A stretch of DNA of 64,000 nt, taken from contig NZ_NADJ01000036.1 of assembly GCF_002196705.1 (NCBI RefSeq), forward strand, positions 1-64,000, given 5' to 3'. Below the pieces are notes generated by a model. It had not been told where the DNA came from. It saw only the letters and a program-made list of their open reading frames with translations, and made no database searches. Made by a program: the position numbers and the translations under genes. How positions within the stretch are numbered: the stretch's first letter is position 1; each line of letters begins with the position of its first letter. Shown piece by piece: positions 9,161-18,298 of this stretch. This DNA is from Desulfosporosinus sp. FKB (GTDB lineage: Bacteria; Bacillota; Desulfitobacteriia; Desulfitobacteriales; Desulfitobacteriaceae).

Positions 9161-9184
9161 AATACTACTAGTAATAGTAGTATT
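9161..9184. promoter_or_regulatory. Palindrome upstream of padR, candidate operator
   Basis: Arms AATACTACTA (9161-9170) and TAGTAGTATT (9175-9184) flank GTAA. A third TAGTAGTA follows at 9187-9194. The site lies 15 bases before the padR start and would overlap the leader or promoter. Autorepression is inferred from position only. Confidence 0.6.
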
Positions 9185-9516
9185 ATTAGTAGTACCAGTC
9201 AAGAAGAAATCACCTCCATTGTATTGCCAAATTATGTGAATTAAGCTCTCCTTTATTGCGCCAGCTTATAACATGCCCTTTTTATAGGATAAACGAATTC
9301 TGTTAGGATTTAATGAAAAAGATCTTTAGAAAGTGTTAAACCTTATTATGGGAAATAATGAGGACCTCCGCGTCCGGAGGTCCTTGCGCAATGCCCCAAT
9401 AGAGATAACCATAAAATATTGGGACAAGACTATTGAATTATGAATGTGACTTAATAATTAAGAAGCTTTTGCTAGTATAACCGGTTTACTGGTTTTTATT
9501 AAAAGAAGATCAGAAT
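9185..9516. other. Intergenic stretch with one strong hairpin
   Basis: No gene is supported here. The only clear structure is the hairpin AGGACCTCCG (9361-9370) with CGGAGGTCCT (9375-9384), about 130 bases past the end of the peptide-transporter operon. It lacks a strong T run on either strand, so it is at best a weak terminator. The rest is AT-rich and should hold the padR promoter. Confidence 0.5.
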
Positions 9517-10485
9517 TTAGTCAAATAAATGGCAAGCAACAAAATGACCGGGAGAAACTTCTTTTAATTTTGCTTCCTGGAGTTTACACGATTCCTGTAC
9601 CTTGAAGCAGCGGGAAGAAAAACGGCAGCCTGCAGGTGGATTAATGGGACTGGGTACGTCCCCCTCCAGTATGATGCGTTCCATTTTCTTCTCCGGATTG
9701 ATGACGGGAATAGCAGAAAGCAGAGCTTGGGTATAGGGATGCTGCGGATTGGCATAAAGTTCTTTCTTCGGAGCAATCTCTACCAATTTGCCCAAATACA
9801 TGACGCCAACACGGTCACTAATGTGTTTAACAACGTTCAAGCCATGGGCAATGAAGAGATAGGTCAGACCAAACTCTTCCTTCAAATCGCCTAACAAATT
9901 CAAGACCTGAGCCTGAATGGACACGTCCAGAGCGGAAACCGGTTCGTCGCAGACGATAATCTTCGGTTCCACTGCCAGGGCACGAGCAATACCGACACGC
10001 TGCCGCTGCCCGCCGGAGAATTCGTGGGGGTAACGGTTACGCTGGTGGCGAGCCAGCCCTACACAGTTTAAAAGATAAATGACACGCTCTTCCACCTGAT
10101 TTTTCGGCAACAGGCCATTGATAAGAATCGGCTCGGCAATAATGTCACCTACCGTCATTTTAGGATTCAGTGAAGCGTAGGGGTCCTGAAAAATCATCTG
10201 GATATCCTTACAATATAAACGGCGCTGTCCTTCATTAAGAACTGTCAAATCCTTACCTTCAAAAAACAATTTACCGCTGGTCGGGCTGTAAAGATTGACT
10301 AAAATTTTACCGAGAGTCGTTTTTCCGCAGCCGGATTCGCCCACTAAGCCAAAGGCCTCACCCTTATTGATGCTAAAGGACACGCCGTCAACGGCTTTTA
10401 AGACGGAGACGGGCTTGCCAAAGAAATTGGTATCGACAACAAAATGTTTAGCAAGGTCTTGAATATCCATCAACACTTCACTCAT
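9517..10485 (-). CDS. Oligo/dipeptide ABC transporter ATPase, DppF/OppF type
   Basis: Second ATPase of the peptide importer (322 aa). Walker A is GESGCGKTT, the signature SGGQRQR, Walker [13 protein letters not shown], and the switch His sits in FIAHGLNVV. The C-terminal oligopeptide-transporter extension carries the Cys pattern CRFSSRC-x6-C typical of DppD/F, which can bind an Fe-S cluster. It is the last gene of a five-gene operon; its ATG overlaps the previous stop by 4 bases (ATGA). OppF and DppF cannot be told apart from sequence alone. Confidence 0.93.
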   Translation of the reverse strand: MSEVLMDIQDLAKHFVVDTNFFGKPVSVLKAVDGVSFSINKGEAFGLVGESGCGKTTLGKILVNLYSPTSGKLFFEGKDLTVLNEGQRRLYCKDIQMIFQDPYASLNPKMTVGDIIAEPILINGLLPKNQVEERVIYLLNCVGLARHQRNRYPHEFSGGQRQRVGIARALAVEPKIIVCDEPVSALDVSIQAQVLNLLGDLKEEFGLTYLFIAHGLNVVKHISDRVGVMYLGKLVEIAPKKELYANPQHPYTQALLSAIPVINPEKKMERIILEGDVPSPINPPAGCRFSSRCFKVQESCKLQEAKLKEVSPGHFVACHLFD

Positions 10486-11465
10486 TGTTTACCCGATCCC
10501 CCTTCCTTAGCGTCATATAAAAAGCACCGTACCTTATGACCGTCAATTTCCCGCAATTGGGGCATTTCCTGAGTACATCGCTCCATACTCTGCTCGCAGC
10601 GATCAGAAAAGGGACAACCTTTGGGCATATTAAGGGGGTTGGGTACCATCCCTTTGATCATATATAAAGGTTCATCGCTGTCATTATCAATTTGCGGTAT
10701 AGATTTCAGCAATCCAATCGTATAAGGGTGCAGCGGATGATTGAATAGGCTTCTGACATCGGCTTCTTCCATGATTTTACCGCAGTACATGACAATGACC
10801 CGGTCAGCGGCTTCAGAAACCACGCCTAAATCATGGGTAATAAGCATTACTGCCATATGGAACTTTTCTCTCATGCGATAGAGAAGTTCCAAAATCTGAG
10901 CCTGAATGGTTACATCAAGAGCTGTCGTAGGTTCGTCTGCAATTAATAATTCAGGCTCGCAGGCTAAGGCCATAGCCGTCATCACCCTTTGGCGCATGCC
11001 GCCGCTCATCTGATGCGGGTAATCGTTGGCCCGCTGAGCCGCTGACGGGATACCTACCGTTTCTAACATCTCAATTGTCCGCGCCAAAGCTTCTTTTTTA
11101 GAAAGCTTCATATGCAGCATGATACTTTCCATAATCTGATCTTTGATACGCCAGACCGGATTAAGCGATGTCATGGGTTCCTGAAATATCATGGAAATTT
11201 GATTGCCCCGCAGCTTTTGCTGTTCTTTCCTGCTCAGCTTATTTAAGTCCTGGGATTTATATAAAATTTGCCCGCCGGTAACCCTGCCCGGATTTTGCAA
11301 AAGCCCCATGATGGAAAGGGAGGTTACACTTTTGCCCGAACCGGATTCACCGACAATAGCCAAAATTTCGCCTTTATCTATTGTGAAGCTGATATCATCA
11401 ACAGCCTTGACTATGCCGCGCTTCAGCTTAAATTCCGTTGTTAAATTTTTTACTTCCAGCAACAT
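10482..11465 (-). CDS. Oligo/dipeptide ABC transporter ATPase, DppD/OppD type
   Basis: First ATPase of the importer, about 327 aa. Walker A is GESGSGKSV, the signature MSGGMRQR, Walker [13 protein letters not shown], and the switch lies in ITHDLGVV. The C-terminal extension has CPFSDRC-x6-C. I start at ATG 11465 (MLLEVKNL), the usual family beginning; two GTG codons at 11477 and 11474 are possible alternatives, closer to the GGGGTGG ribosome site. It pairs with the DppF-type ATPase to power import through DppB and DppC. Confidence 0.92.
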   Translation of the reverse strand: MLLEVKNLTTEFKLKRGIVKAVDDISFTIDKGEILAIVGESGSGKSVTSLSIMGLLQNPGRVTGGQILYKSQDLNKLSRKEQQKLRGNQISMIFQEPMTSLNPVWRIKDQIMESIMLHMKLSKKEALARTIEMLETVGIPSAAQRANDYPHQMSGGMRQRVMTAMALACEPELLIADEPTTALDVTIQAQILELLYRMREKFHMAVMLITHDLGVVSEAADRVIVMYCGKIMEEADVRSLFNHPLHPYTIGLLKSIPQIDNDSDEPLYMIKGMVPNPLNMPKGCPFSDRCEQSMERCTQEMPQLREIDGHKVRCFLYDAKEGGSGKQ

Positions 11466-11479
11466 CCTGTTCACCACCC

Positions 11480-12409
11480 CTATTTTATTCTGGATTTAGG
11501 ATCAAGGGCATCCCGCAGCCCGTCACCTAACAGGTTAAAGGCCAGCACTGTAATTGTGATGGCAATACCGGGAAAAATCAGTGTATAAGGGGCGGAGAAA
11601 ATAAAGCCCCTTGCCCGACCAAGCATATCGCCCCACTCGGCGAATGGCGGCTGAACTCCCAGACCCAGAAACCCAAGGGCTGCTGTATCTAACACGGCAG
11701 AGGAAATACCCAAGGTAGCCCTGACGACGATCACAGAAATAACATTGGGCAGAATATGTTTATAGATAATACGTCTCGTTTTGTTGCCCATGATTTTTGC
11801 TGCATGAACATAATCATTTTCTTTAACTGAGAGAATACTGCCCCGCACGATACGGGCATACTCAGGAATCGATACCAGCCCAATGGCAATAATCGCTTTA
11901 TCCAAGCCTTTGCCCAAGGCCGCCATAAAGGCGATCGCCAACAGGATCGACGGAATGGCCAGCATCATATCCATAAGTCTCATAATCACTGTATCCGTTT
12001 TGCCGCCGCGATAAGCAGCAATGGCACCAAAGATAACTCCAATGGTTAAGGAAATAGCTACTGCTGTAACACCTACGAACAAGGAGATTTTCGTTCCGTC
12101 AAGGATTCTGCTAAACATATCCCTGCCAAGTTGATCTGTCCCAAACCAGTGCTGGGCATTAGGTTTGATAAAACTTTTCGTCATATCGGCATAATTAGGA
12201 TCATAGGGTAATATCTGTTTGCCCATGAGCTCACTCAACCAAACCGTCAGGGCAATCAGAGCCAAAATTCCAATGATAAACAGGCCGGCAACTGCGGCTT
12301 TGTTCAGTCTGAGTGTTTCCCACATTACTTTAAGCTGCGACTCCGGTTTTTCCACGTATTCTGCAGCCTGTAGATTTTCATCGGGATTCGAAGAATATGT
12401 TGGTTCCAT
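11480..12409 (-). CDS. Peptide ABC transporter permease, DppC/OppC type
   Basis: Inner-membrane permease (309 aa) with the OppC N-terminal extension and six helices. The extracytoplasmic segment HWFGTDQLGRDMFSRI is the family hallmark. The coupling (EAA-like) loop is the AAKIMGNKTRRIIYKHILPN segment. It forms the channel with the DppB-type gene 5 bases upstream. GAGGTG sits 8 bases before the ATG. Confidence 0.93.
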   Translation of the reverse strand: MEPTYSSNPDENLQAAEYVEKPESQLKVMWETLRLNKAAVAGLFIIGILALIALTVWLSELMGKQILPYDPNYADMTKSFIKPNAQHWFGTDQLGRDMFSRILDGTKISLFVGVTAVAISLTIGVIFGAIAAYRGGKTDTVIMRLMDMMLAIPSILLAIAFMAALGKGLDKAIIAIGLVSIPEYARIVRGSILSVKENDYVHAAKIMGNKTRRIIYKHILPNVISVIVVRATLGISSAVLDTAALGFLGLGVQPPFAEWGDMLGRARGFIFSAPYTLIFPGIAITITVLAFNLLGDGLRDALDPKSRIK

Positions 12410-12414
12410 ACAAG

Positions 12415-13431
12415 CTACACCTCTTTTTTCGAATATTTAATACGTGGATCAAGGAAGGCATAAATCACATCGACAATGAGATTCATTAAGACATAAATCG
12501 TAGCTACCAGTAATACCACACCCTGAACCACTGGAAAATCAGATTTCAGAATACATTCCACAGTATAAGCACCGATCCCCGGCCATGAGAACACTGTTTC
12601 TGTCAGTACAGCACCACCGAGAAGACTGCCTAACTGCAGACCAATTACGGTGACAATAGGTATCAAGCCGTTGCGCAAGGCATGCTTGCGGATCACTTTG
12701 CCCTCTGGAACTCCTTTGGCCCGGGCAGTTCGAATAAAGTCCTGCTGCAGCGTGTCCAACATACTGGAGCGGGTCATTCTTGTGATGATCGCCATGGAAT
12801 ACATGGCCAAGGCGCTCGCCGGTAAAATAATGTGCTTCAAGGCATCGAAGAAAGAGTCCATGTTGCCTGCTATCAGGCTGTCAATGAGGAAAAACCCAGT
12901 GATATGCGCAGGCGCTAAGAGGGGATTAATCCGGCCGTTGGAAGGAAGCCAGTGCAGTGCACCGGAAAAAAGAATGATTAACAATATTCCCAGCCAAAAA
13001 ATCGGCATAGAGACACCAATCAAGGCTATGAACATCCCGGCGTTATCGAAAATAGAGTTCTTCTTGACTGCAGAAATTACACCAATCACTATACCGAAAA
13101 ATGAGGCCAAAATGATGGCGACAAAGGCCAGTTCAATGGTTGCCGGAAATCGTGACATAATTTCTTTGACAACAGGCAGCTTAGTATAGTAGGACGTTCC
13201 AAGATCTCCGGTCAATGCACCTTTGAGATAATGATAATATTGTAAATAGATGGGATCATTTAAACCATTGACCTGCCGCCAGGCATCTGCAGCCTGCTGA
13301 GTGGCATGCTGGCCTAAAACAATGGGAGCAGGATCCGGTGAAAATACGCGCATGATCAGGAAAACGATAATCGAAACCCCTAAAAGCACGGGAATCAACA
13401 TTAATAAACGTTTTATTATATATCTGAGCAT
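12415..13431 (-). CDS. Peptide ABC transporter permease, DppB/OppB type
   Basis: Permease of about 338 aa beginning MLRYIIKRLLMLIPVLLG, the standard DppB start. A longer frame from 13470 would add 13 residues that run through the ribosome site, so I prefer ATG 13431 with GGAAAGG upstream. Six helices; the cytoplasmic coupling loop is RTARAKGVPEGKVIRKHALRNG. It follows the solute-binding protein gene after a hairpin (13472-13500) that may lower its expression relative to that gene. Confidence 0.93.
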   Translation of the reverse strand: MLRYIIKRLLMLIPVLLGVSIIVFLIMRVFSPDPAPIVLGQHATQQAADAWRQVNGLNDPIYLQYYHYLKGALTGDLGTSYYTKLPVVKEIMSRFPATIELAFVAIILASFFGIVIGVISAVKKNSIFDNAGMFIALIGVSMPIFWLGILLIILFSGALHWLPSNGRINPLLAPAHITGFFLIDSLIAGNMDSFFDALKHIILPASALAMYSMAIITRMTRSSMLDTLQQDFIRTARAKGVPEGKVIRKHALRNGLIPIVTVIGLQLGSLLGGAVLTETVFSWPGIGAYTVECILKSDFPVVQGVVLLVATIYVLMNLIVDVIYAFLDPRIKYSKKEV

Positions 13432-13471
13432 CAGCAACACCTTTCCCCAAATAAAACCTAAAATAAACAAA

Positions 13472-13500
13472 CCGGGAACCGGCTTGAGGCCGGTTCTCGG
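13472..13500 (-). terminator. Hairpin between binding-protein and permease genes, probable partial terminator
   Basis: Arms CCGGGAACCGGC and GCCGGTTCTCGG (one wobble) flank TTGAG. On the minus strand a T-rich stretch (TTTGTTTATTTT) follows. Such leaky terminators or 3' stabilisers after a binding-protein gene are common in importer operons and let that protein be made in excess. Confidence 0.65.
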
Positions 13501-13530
13501 CAGTCTAAATTATAAAGAACAACGCCAAAG

Positions 13531-15102
13531 TTATTTCTTGGATACACCTACAAAAGGAGTAATACCTGTCATATGGAAGTAGAAGTTTTGGACATTAGGT
13601 CTGTAAGCACAAAGGGTTTGAGCGTGGGAAACGGGAAGCCACACTGCATCAGCAGCTGCGATTTTCTCCAGTTGAGTGTAAATTGCGTTGCGGGCATCAC
13701 CGGCAGGGGTAGCTACGCCTTTTTTAATTAAGTCGTTGAATTGAGGATTATTATACAAAGCAATATTCATCGTCGGATCAGGATCTGATAAGAGGTTCAT
13801 AAAGTTATCCGGGTCTCCATTGTCGCCGACCCAACCGTAGAAGGCAATATCATAATCTCCTTCTTTAACTTTTTGCTTATAAGTGGTCCAGTCATAAGAA
13901 TCGATTTTAACGGTAACTCCAACTTTGGAAAGATAACCTTGGATAGCTTCAGCTAACACTTGACCGGTTGCGGTGTTGTAAGGTCTTGGGTTGGTATAAG
14001 TAATCATGTGTACCGTGGTCAATCCGGCAGCTTTTAACGTTTTGGCTGCAGCTTGCGGATCATAGGCTACTTGAGAAATACTCTTGTCATAGCCTTCCAT
14101 GAAGTTTGGCATAATTGAGGTTGCAGGTTCGGAATAACCTTTATACAGGCTCTTCACCATTTCAGGAACATTGACGGCCTGAGATATAGCTGTGCGGAGA
14201 TTTTTGTCATTGAAAGGTTTACGTGAGGTATTGTAAGCCATGTAGTTAATGTTCATGCCCGGTGCTTGGAAAATCTTATTGCCGGCATCGGTGATCTGTT
14301 TTACAACAGTAGCATCGATACCATCGATGACATCAGCTTCACCATTGTTTAAGGCAACAACGCGGGCGGAATTGTCTTTAATAAATTTGAAAACAACATT
14401 TTTGATCAGAGGCTTGGTTCCCCAATATTGATCATTGGCAACTAAGACAATGTCTTGATCCTTATCCCACTTAACAAATTTGTAAGGACCTGTGCCAACA
14501 GGCTGTTGGTTGACGTTATTGTTATTATCTTTAAGAGCTTTAGGACTAATCATGGGAGCGGCCATGATCATTGCTAAATTCTTTAAGAAGGGAGTGCTTG
14601 GAGACGTTAAATTAATTTTAACGGTATTTGGATCAACAACCTGTACGTCTTTCACAGAACCAAAGACGAAGGATGCATAGGCCATATCCTGAGTTACTTT
14701 AGGCGGTAACTGACGGTCAATGTTAACTTTCACTGCATCAGCATTAAAATCAGTACCATCCTGGAATTTAACACCTTTACGAAGATGGAAGGTATAGCTA
14801 AGTCCATCGGGACTTACATCCCAGCTTGTAGCCAGGGAGGGTTCTACCTTCGTGGAATCTTTATCGTACTTTAAAAGTCCTTCATAAATGTTACTCATTA
14901 CTTTAGCGGACTCGCCGTCATCAACGAGAGCCGGGTCCAGTCCTCTAGGTTCTGCCCCTTGAGCATAAACCAAGGTATCGCTGCCTTTCGATGAACTGCT
15001 GCTCGCTGAGCTGCTTGTAGAGCTGCTGCCGCAACCTGTTAAGGAAACAAGAACAAGGGTTGCAGATAGAGCAAGGGCCATAATTCTTTTTACTTTTCTC
15101 AT
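13531..15102 (-). CDS. Peptide ABC transporter solute-binding lipoprotein, DppA/OppA type
   Basis: Lipid-anchored binding protein (523 aa) that captures peptides or related solutes outside the membrane. The signal peptide ends in lipobox LTGC, followed by a Ser-rich linker (residues about 25-40). The SBP_bac_5 family body starts at TLVYAQGAEPRGLDPALVDD. It opens the operon and is preceded by an extended -10 promoter and a palindrome. The family also includes nickel and other solute binders, so peptide specificity is inferred from the rest of the operon. Confidence 0.93.
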   Translation of the reverse strand: MRKVKRIMALALSATLVLVSLTGCGSSSTSSSASSSSSKGSDTLVYAQGAEPRGLDPALVDDGESAKVMSNIYEGLLKYDKDSTKVEPSLATSWDVSPDGLSYTFHLRKGVKFQDGTDFNADAVKVNIDRQLPPKVTQDMAYASFVFGSVKDVQVVDPNTVKINLTSPSTPFLKNLAMIMAAPMISPKALKDNNNNVNQQPVGTGPYKFVKWDKDQDIVLVANDQYWGTKPLIKNVVFKFIKDNSARVVALNNGEADVIDGIDATVVKQITDAGNKIFQAPGMNINYMAYNTSRKPFNDKNLRTAISQAVNVPEMVKSLYKGYSEPATSIMPNFMEGYDKSISQVAYDPQAAAKTLKAAGLTTVHMITYTNPRPYNTATGQVLAEAIQGYLSKVGVTVKIDSYDWTTYKQKVKEGDYDIAFYGWVGDNGDPDNFMNLLSDPDPTMNIALYNNPQFNDLIKKGVATPAGDARNAIYTQLEKIAAADAVWLPVSHAQTLCAYRPNVQNFYFHMTGITPFVGVSKK

Positions 15103-15183
15103 TTTCTTCCTCCTACTTTGTTGAATTAGAAAATATCATATATTTCCTATATTTTATATAACACCTCCAAATTATTTTCCCTA

Positions 15184-15189
15184 ATTATA
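15184..15189 (-). promoter_or_regulatory. Extended -10 promoter element of the dpp operon
   Basis: The minus strand reads TTTGCTATAAT, a consensus -10 with the TGn extension, about 80 bases before the dppA start. The -35 is poor (TTAGTT at 16 bases), which fits an extended -10 promoter. Confidence 0.55.
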
Positions 15190-15241
15190 GCAAATGAACT
15201 TGCCCAACTAAAGAAATAAAAAAGATAAAAAGTGTTTGATT

Positions 15242-15253
15242 ATTGTATACAAT
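15242..15253. promoter_or_regulatory. ATTGTATACAAT palindrome upstream of the dpp promoter
   Basis: A perfect 12-bp palindrome sits about 55 bases upstream of the -10 hexamer. It has the TTGT-x2-ACAA shape seen in GntR/FadR-type operators. No such regulator is encoded in this window, so any controller is unknown. Confidence 0.4.
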
Positions 15254-15300
15254 CCTAAATACGTTACTATTATATAAGAACCCCTTGAAGAATCTCTCAA

Positions 15301-15390
15301 AAGTTAACTCGTTCAACTAAATCCGAACATCGGGAACCACTCCCACTTGAGGTGGAAGTCTTAAGAATAGATAAATGCGGCACTTACTAA
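15301..15390 (+). mobile_element. IS200/IS605-type tnpB 3'-end remnant, copy 2
   Basis: One frame runs KLTRSTKSEH and then REPLPLEVEVLRIDKCGTY before TAA (15388-15390). The underlying DNA has the right-end-like hairpin ACTCCCAC...GTGGAAGT followed by CTTAAG. It is the cleanest of the copies. An in-frame TGA lies about 12 bases upstream of 15301, so no longer protein is possible. It sits between the dpp promoter and the response regulator terminator. Confidence 0.6.
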
Positions 15391-15418
15391 TAAGCCTAAG
15401 CCTCATAGTAAGTGCCGC
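15377..15418 (-). terminator. Terminator of the 16083-15457 response regulator gene
   Basis: Perfect 13-nt arms GCGGCACTTACTA (15377-15389) and TAGTAAGTGCCGC (15406-15418). On the minus strand the stem is followed by the T-rich ATTTATCTATTCTT. Its left arm overlaps the last codons of the TnpB-like tail. Confidence 0.75.
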
Positions 15419-15456
15419 TGCAAATCCTACGTATACTTCAACTCTGGGGTTATAAA

Positions 15457-16083
15457 TCAAATCCAGCAATAGCGATTTTTGGGCCGGCCGATTTTCTGAT
15501 AACTTGGTATGGACTGAACTTTACCGTTATTAACAAGATAGGTAAGATAGCGATAAACAGTGGGGACCGCAAGAGACAGCTTTTTGGAGATCTCCTCTAC
15601 GGTTGAAGGTTCGGGACAATCGGTGAGATATCGTTCGATATAGGAGAGCGTTGATTTACTTATTCCTTTGGTTACAAAAACATCGTTTTGTACTTTGGTG
15701 TTGGCTTGTACCGCCTTGGTCATATACAGCAGCCGCATGTGCAATTGGACCCGGGCAATTAAATCCGGTGCCTTGACTGGCTTCAGGGCAAAGTCAGTAG
15801 CGCCTGCATCGAGAAAACGATCAGCTATTTCCTGCCGTTCATCAACAGTGAGTACAAGGATGGGGATTTCCGGATCATGTTCCCTAATCAAGCGAACCGT
15901 TTCAAGACCATCAATTTCCGGCATATGATAATCCACTAAAATAATATCTGCTCCATGGGTAAAGAAGCCTTCGATTCCTTCTCTGCCATTTGGATAGGCT
16001 ATAGGATCCCATCCGGCGAAACTGAATATTTCGCTTAAGGTATAGCGCAGTGACTGCTCGTCATCCATAATTATTATTTTCAT
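15457..16083 (-). CDS. Response regulator, receiver plus winged-helix output (CitB-like)
   Basis: Receiver domain at residues 1-120 (MDDE acidic pocket, phospho-acceptor Asp51 in LVDYHMPEID, Lys in ALKPVK), then a C-terminal DNA-binding domain (STVEEISKKLSLAVPTVYRYL...GRPKNRYCWI) like that of CitB/DcuR-type regulators. The start at 16083 overlaps the kinase stop as ATGA, so the ten residues of the longer frame are rejected. It is partnered with the kinase upstream. The target is unknown; the adjacent dpp operon is a candidate. Confidence 0.88.
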   Translation of the reverse strand: MKIIIMDDEQSLRYTLSEIFSFAGWDPIAYPNGREGIEGFFTHGADIILVDYHMPEIDGLETVRLIREHDPEIPILVLTVDERQEIADRFLDAGATDFALKPVKAPDLIARVQLHMRLLYMTKAVQANTKVQNDVFVTKGISKSTLSYIERYLTDCPEPSTVEEISKKLSLAVPTVYRYLTYLVNNGKVQSIPSYQKIGRPKNRYCWI

Positions 16084-17411
16084 TGGCTCTCTCCCAAAGG
16101 CAAGGTTATCCAAACCTTAGTTCCCTGGCCGACGACACTTTTTATATTGACAAATCCTTCATGCCCTTCGGCGACCTGTCGTACAAAAGCCAGGCCAAAA
16201 CCAGGATGGTTTTTGGTGCTGTATCCGGTCTTCCAGATTCTTTTGACATCGTTTTCTGTTATACCATAGCCATTGTCTTCCACTTCAAGGTTCACTGTAT
16301 TTTCCAATGTTTTGGCACGCAAAACAACCCTCCCATTTTCTCGATCCTGCACTGCATCCAAGGCGTTATCAATCAAATTTATGATTGCCCGGGTTAATCT
16401 GATTTTATTAATATAAAGATTTGATCGAGGTTCTCCCTCTAATTCTATATCCACAGATAAGTTTGTCCCACTTAGACGAGTGGCTCGAATATAGTCAATC
16501 AGGTCTTTTAGTTCACACCAATTCTTGCGATCTTCATATAAAATTTCCGATACCATGGCGCTCATAGAATTAATGGAACGATAAATCGTTTGACAGTATT
16601 CCTGCATCTTTGGGTCCGGCCAGCGCGTCTCCATAAGAGAAACCAGCCCTTCAATGGTTGCTAAAGGCGTTTTTAGATCATGGACTAAATGAAGCACCTC
16701 TCGTCCCGAACGAGATTCATTAGCTTCAAGCTGGGCACGAAGCAAATCCTGAGAAATAGCCCATTTCTCCATATATAAAATTAAATAAACCCACAACGTG
16801 ATAGCACTGGCAACGAAGATAAAGAACAGCACATTGGCATAAAGCGTTAAAACCTCGCCAAATCCAATTTGAATTGCGGATTGTTTTAATTTAAACGATA
16901 AAGAACCCTGACCAAAGCCGTAAGGTGTTAGAAAAGGAACTTGATTTAACCAAGCAACTCCAAAAATTAATTGAGAAAAAACCATGAGTTTCATCCCAAT
17001 ATTCAATTTTTGCTTGCTTAAGGTCTGCATCACTACAATCATCAGCCATAAAAAAATGTCGGTGGCTCCAAAACTATAGTTTAAAGGAGTAACCAGGTTA
17101 ACAATCACATAAGCGCAGGGAACAACGGTCAAAGGGATGACGGTTTTTAAGGCAGGCCGTTCAAAGACTTCCGCCATTCCATCCCCTAACATAACCACGC
17201 TGAGAAACTGAGGTATAGAAATAATCGTATTAATAGACACGATCAGGAAGGCATTTACCATTAAGGCACTTCCGTCTGTCTTATAATGCATCGTTTGCAG
17301 TAATTGGTCCAAGCCAATAAGCTGCGGTTTTAGCCAATAAGGTATTAATATTCCCAATAGGAATAATATAATTCCTATCCATATTTTTATAGACTTGAGA
17401 ATTTTCCTCAC
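16080..17411 (-). CDS. Membrane sensor histidine kinase
   Basis: About 443 aa from GTG 17411, which has GGGAGG 6 bases upstream; a longer frame to 17501 has no ribosome site. The N-terminal half holds six or so membrane helices with little external sequence, so it may sense a membrane-soluble or membrane-state signal. The phospho-acceptor is His244 in LVHDLKTPLATIEG, followed by an N box (INLIDNALDAV), G boxes (DNGYGI, GFGLAFV) and a normal ATPase fold. It forms an operon with the next regulator by a 4-base overlap. Confidence 0.88.
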   Translation of the reverse strand: MRKILKSIKIWIGIILFLLGILIPYWLKPQLIGLDQLLQTMHYKTDGSALMVNAFLIVSINTIISIPQFLSVVMLGDGMAEVFERPALKTVIPLTVVPCAYVIVNLVTPLNYSFGATDIFLWLMIVVMQTLSKQKLNIGMKLMVFSQLIFGVAWLNQVPFLTPYGFGQGSLSFKLKQSAIQIGFGEVLTLYANVLFFIFVASAITLWVYLILYMEKWAISQDLLRAQLEANESRSGREVLHLVHDLKTPLATIEGLVSLMETRWPDPKMQEYCQTIYRSINSMSAMVSEILYEDRKNWCELKDLIDYIRATRLSGTNLSVDIELEGEPRSNLYINKIRLTRAIINLIDNALDAVQDRENGRVVLRAKTLENTVNLEVEDNGYGITENDVKRIWKTGYSTKNHPGFGLAFVRQVAEGHEGFVNIKSVVGQGTKVWITLPLGESQ

Positions 17412-17534
17412 AGCTTGCCTCCCTTCTCTTATATAAGTATACCATGAAAAAGGTCGACGGATAGCAAAAAAGCCTTGAAAGGGAACAATAATCCTCTTCA
17501 AGGTTTTATTATTTTATAATCATATTTACATACT

Positions 17535-17710
17535 CTAGACTCTGGACGAATGACCGCTGGTATAAATGCCCTTTGCTTCAAGAGCCTGGACAAGAGCGCC
17601 AACTGTTTCGAGATGACCTTTTCGCATGGTAATATAAAGCTGAAAAGACCTGTGCGCTGCTAAGAGAGGTATTAAAAGCAGCAAAAGTCCCAAAGGCCCA
17701 TAGCAAGTTG
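17535..17710 (-). pseudogene. HD-GYP domain protein remnant
   Basis: A minus-strand frame gives a hydrophobic segment (GLLLLLIPLLAAH), then SFQLYITMRKGHLETVGALV and QALEAKGIYTSGHSSRV before a TAG at 17535-17537. This matches the membrane linker and the first HD-GYP helix (ALEAKDxYTxGHSxRV) of c-di-GMP phosphodiesterase-like proteins. It breaks off just after the His of GHS and has no start or catalytic HD. It is a decayed fragment, not a functional gene. Confidence 0.7.
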
Positions 17711-17751
17711 TTCATTTTGGATAATGTTTATTTTTTCTCCAAAAATAATAA

Positions 17752-17790
17752 TTGACTTTGTGACTTTTTTCTATAATCAATCGTGTTATA
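17752..17790 (+). promoter_or_regulatory. Possible promoter of the ECF sigma operon
   Basis: TTGACT (17752) and TATAAT (17772-17777) are only 14 bases apart, which is short for the housekeeping sigma. A second reading is an ECF-type pair, TGTGAC and CGTGTT with 17 bases between, which would mean autoregulation. The sequence alone does not decide. Confidence 0.4.
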
Positions 17791-17809
17791 GATGAAAGGA
17801 GATTCTTAC

Positions 17810-18298
17810 ATGCCCCAATGGCCTGGCAGTAGTTTTTCAACAAAATACAAATTGTATGGCGACATGGTTTTTAAAATTGCCATGGTTCATCTCGGAAATA
17901 AAGATGATGCAGAAGAAATTATGCAAGAGGCATTTTATAAGCTTCTGTTCAAATCACCAACTTTTAATAATGATGGCCATGAGAAAGCATGGCTTATTAA
18001 AGTGACGGTTAATCTTTGCCGGGATACCCTGCGCAGTGTTTGGCACAAACGAGTCATAAAAATGGAGGAAATAGATAATTATTACGATGATCCGGCGGAC
18101 TTTAATATTTTAAAAGAGATTATCAGCTTACCTATGAAGTATAAATCGGTAATTTACCTCTTTTATTTTGAAGATTATTCGATTAAACAAATAGCCCAAA
18201 TCCTAAACAGCAAAGAGTCAGCAATAAAAATGCGTTTGCAGAGGGGTCGTCAGCTTCTAAAAATAGAATTGGAAGGAAATGAAAATGAACAGCTTTGA
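17810..18298 (+). CDS. ECF-type RNA polymerase sigma factor
   Basis: Small sigma-70 family protein (162 aa from MPQWPGSSF). ATG 17810 is 7 bases after AAAGGAGA; the in-frame ATG at 17792 lies upstream of that site. Region 2 covers about residues 10-75 (GDMVFKIAMVHLGNKDDAEEIMQEAFYKL). Region 4 covers about 100-155 (YKSVIYLFYFEDYSIKQIAQILNSKESAIKMRLQRGRQLL). The gene overlaps the next one, a membrane protein with the layout of an anti-sigma factor. Confidence 0.92.
   Translation: MPQWPGSSFSTKYKLYGDMVFKIAMVHLGNKDDAEEIMQEAFYKLLFKSPTFNNDGHEKAWLIKVTVNLCRDTLRSVWHKRVIKMEEIDNYYDDPADFNILKEIISLPMKYKSVIYLFYFEDYSIKQIAQILNSKESAIKMRLQRGRQLLKIELEGNENEQL

Noticed and set aside
12650-13189. Plus-strand 179-codon frame opposite dppB
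   Set aside because: Antisense shadow of a conserved permease; no family features.
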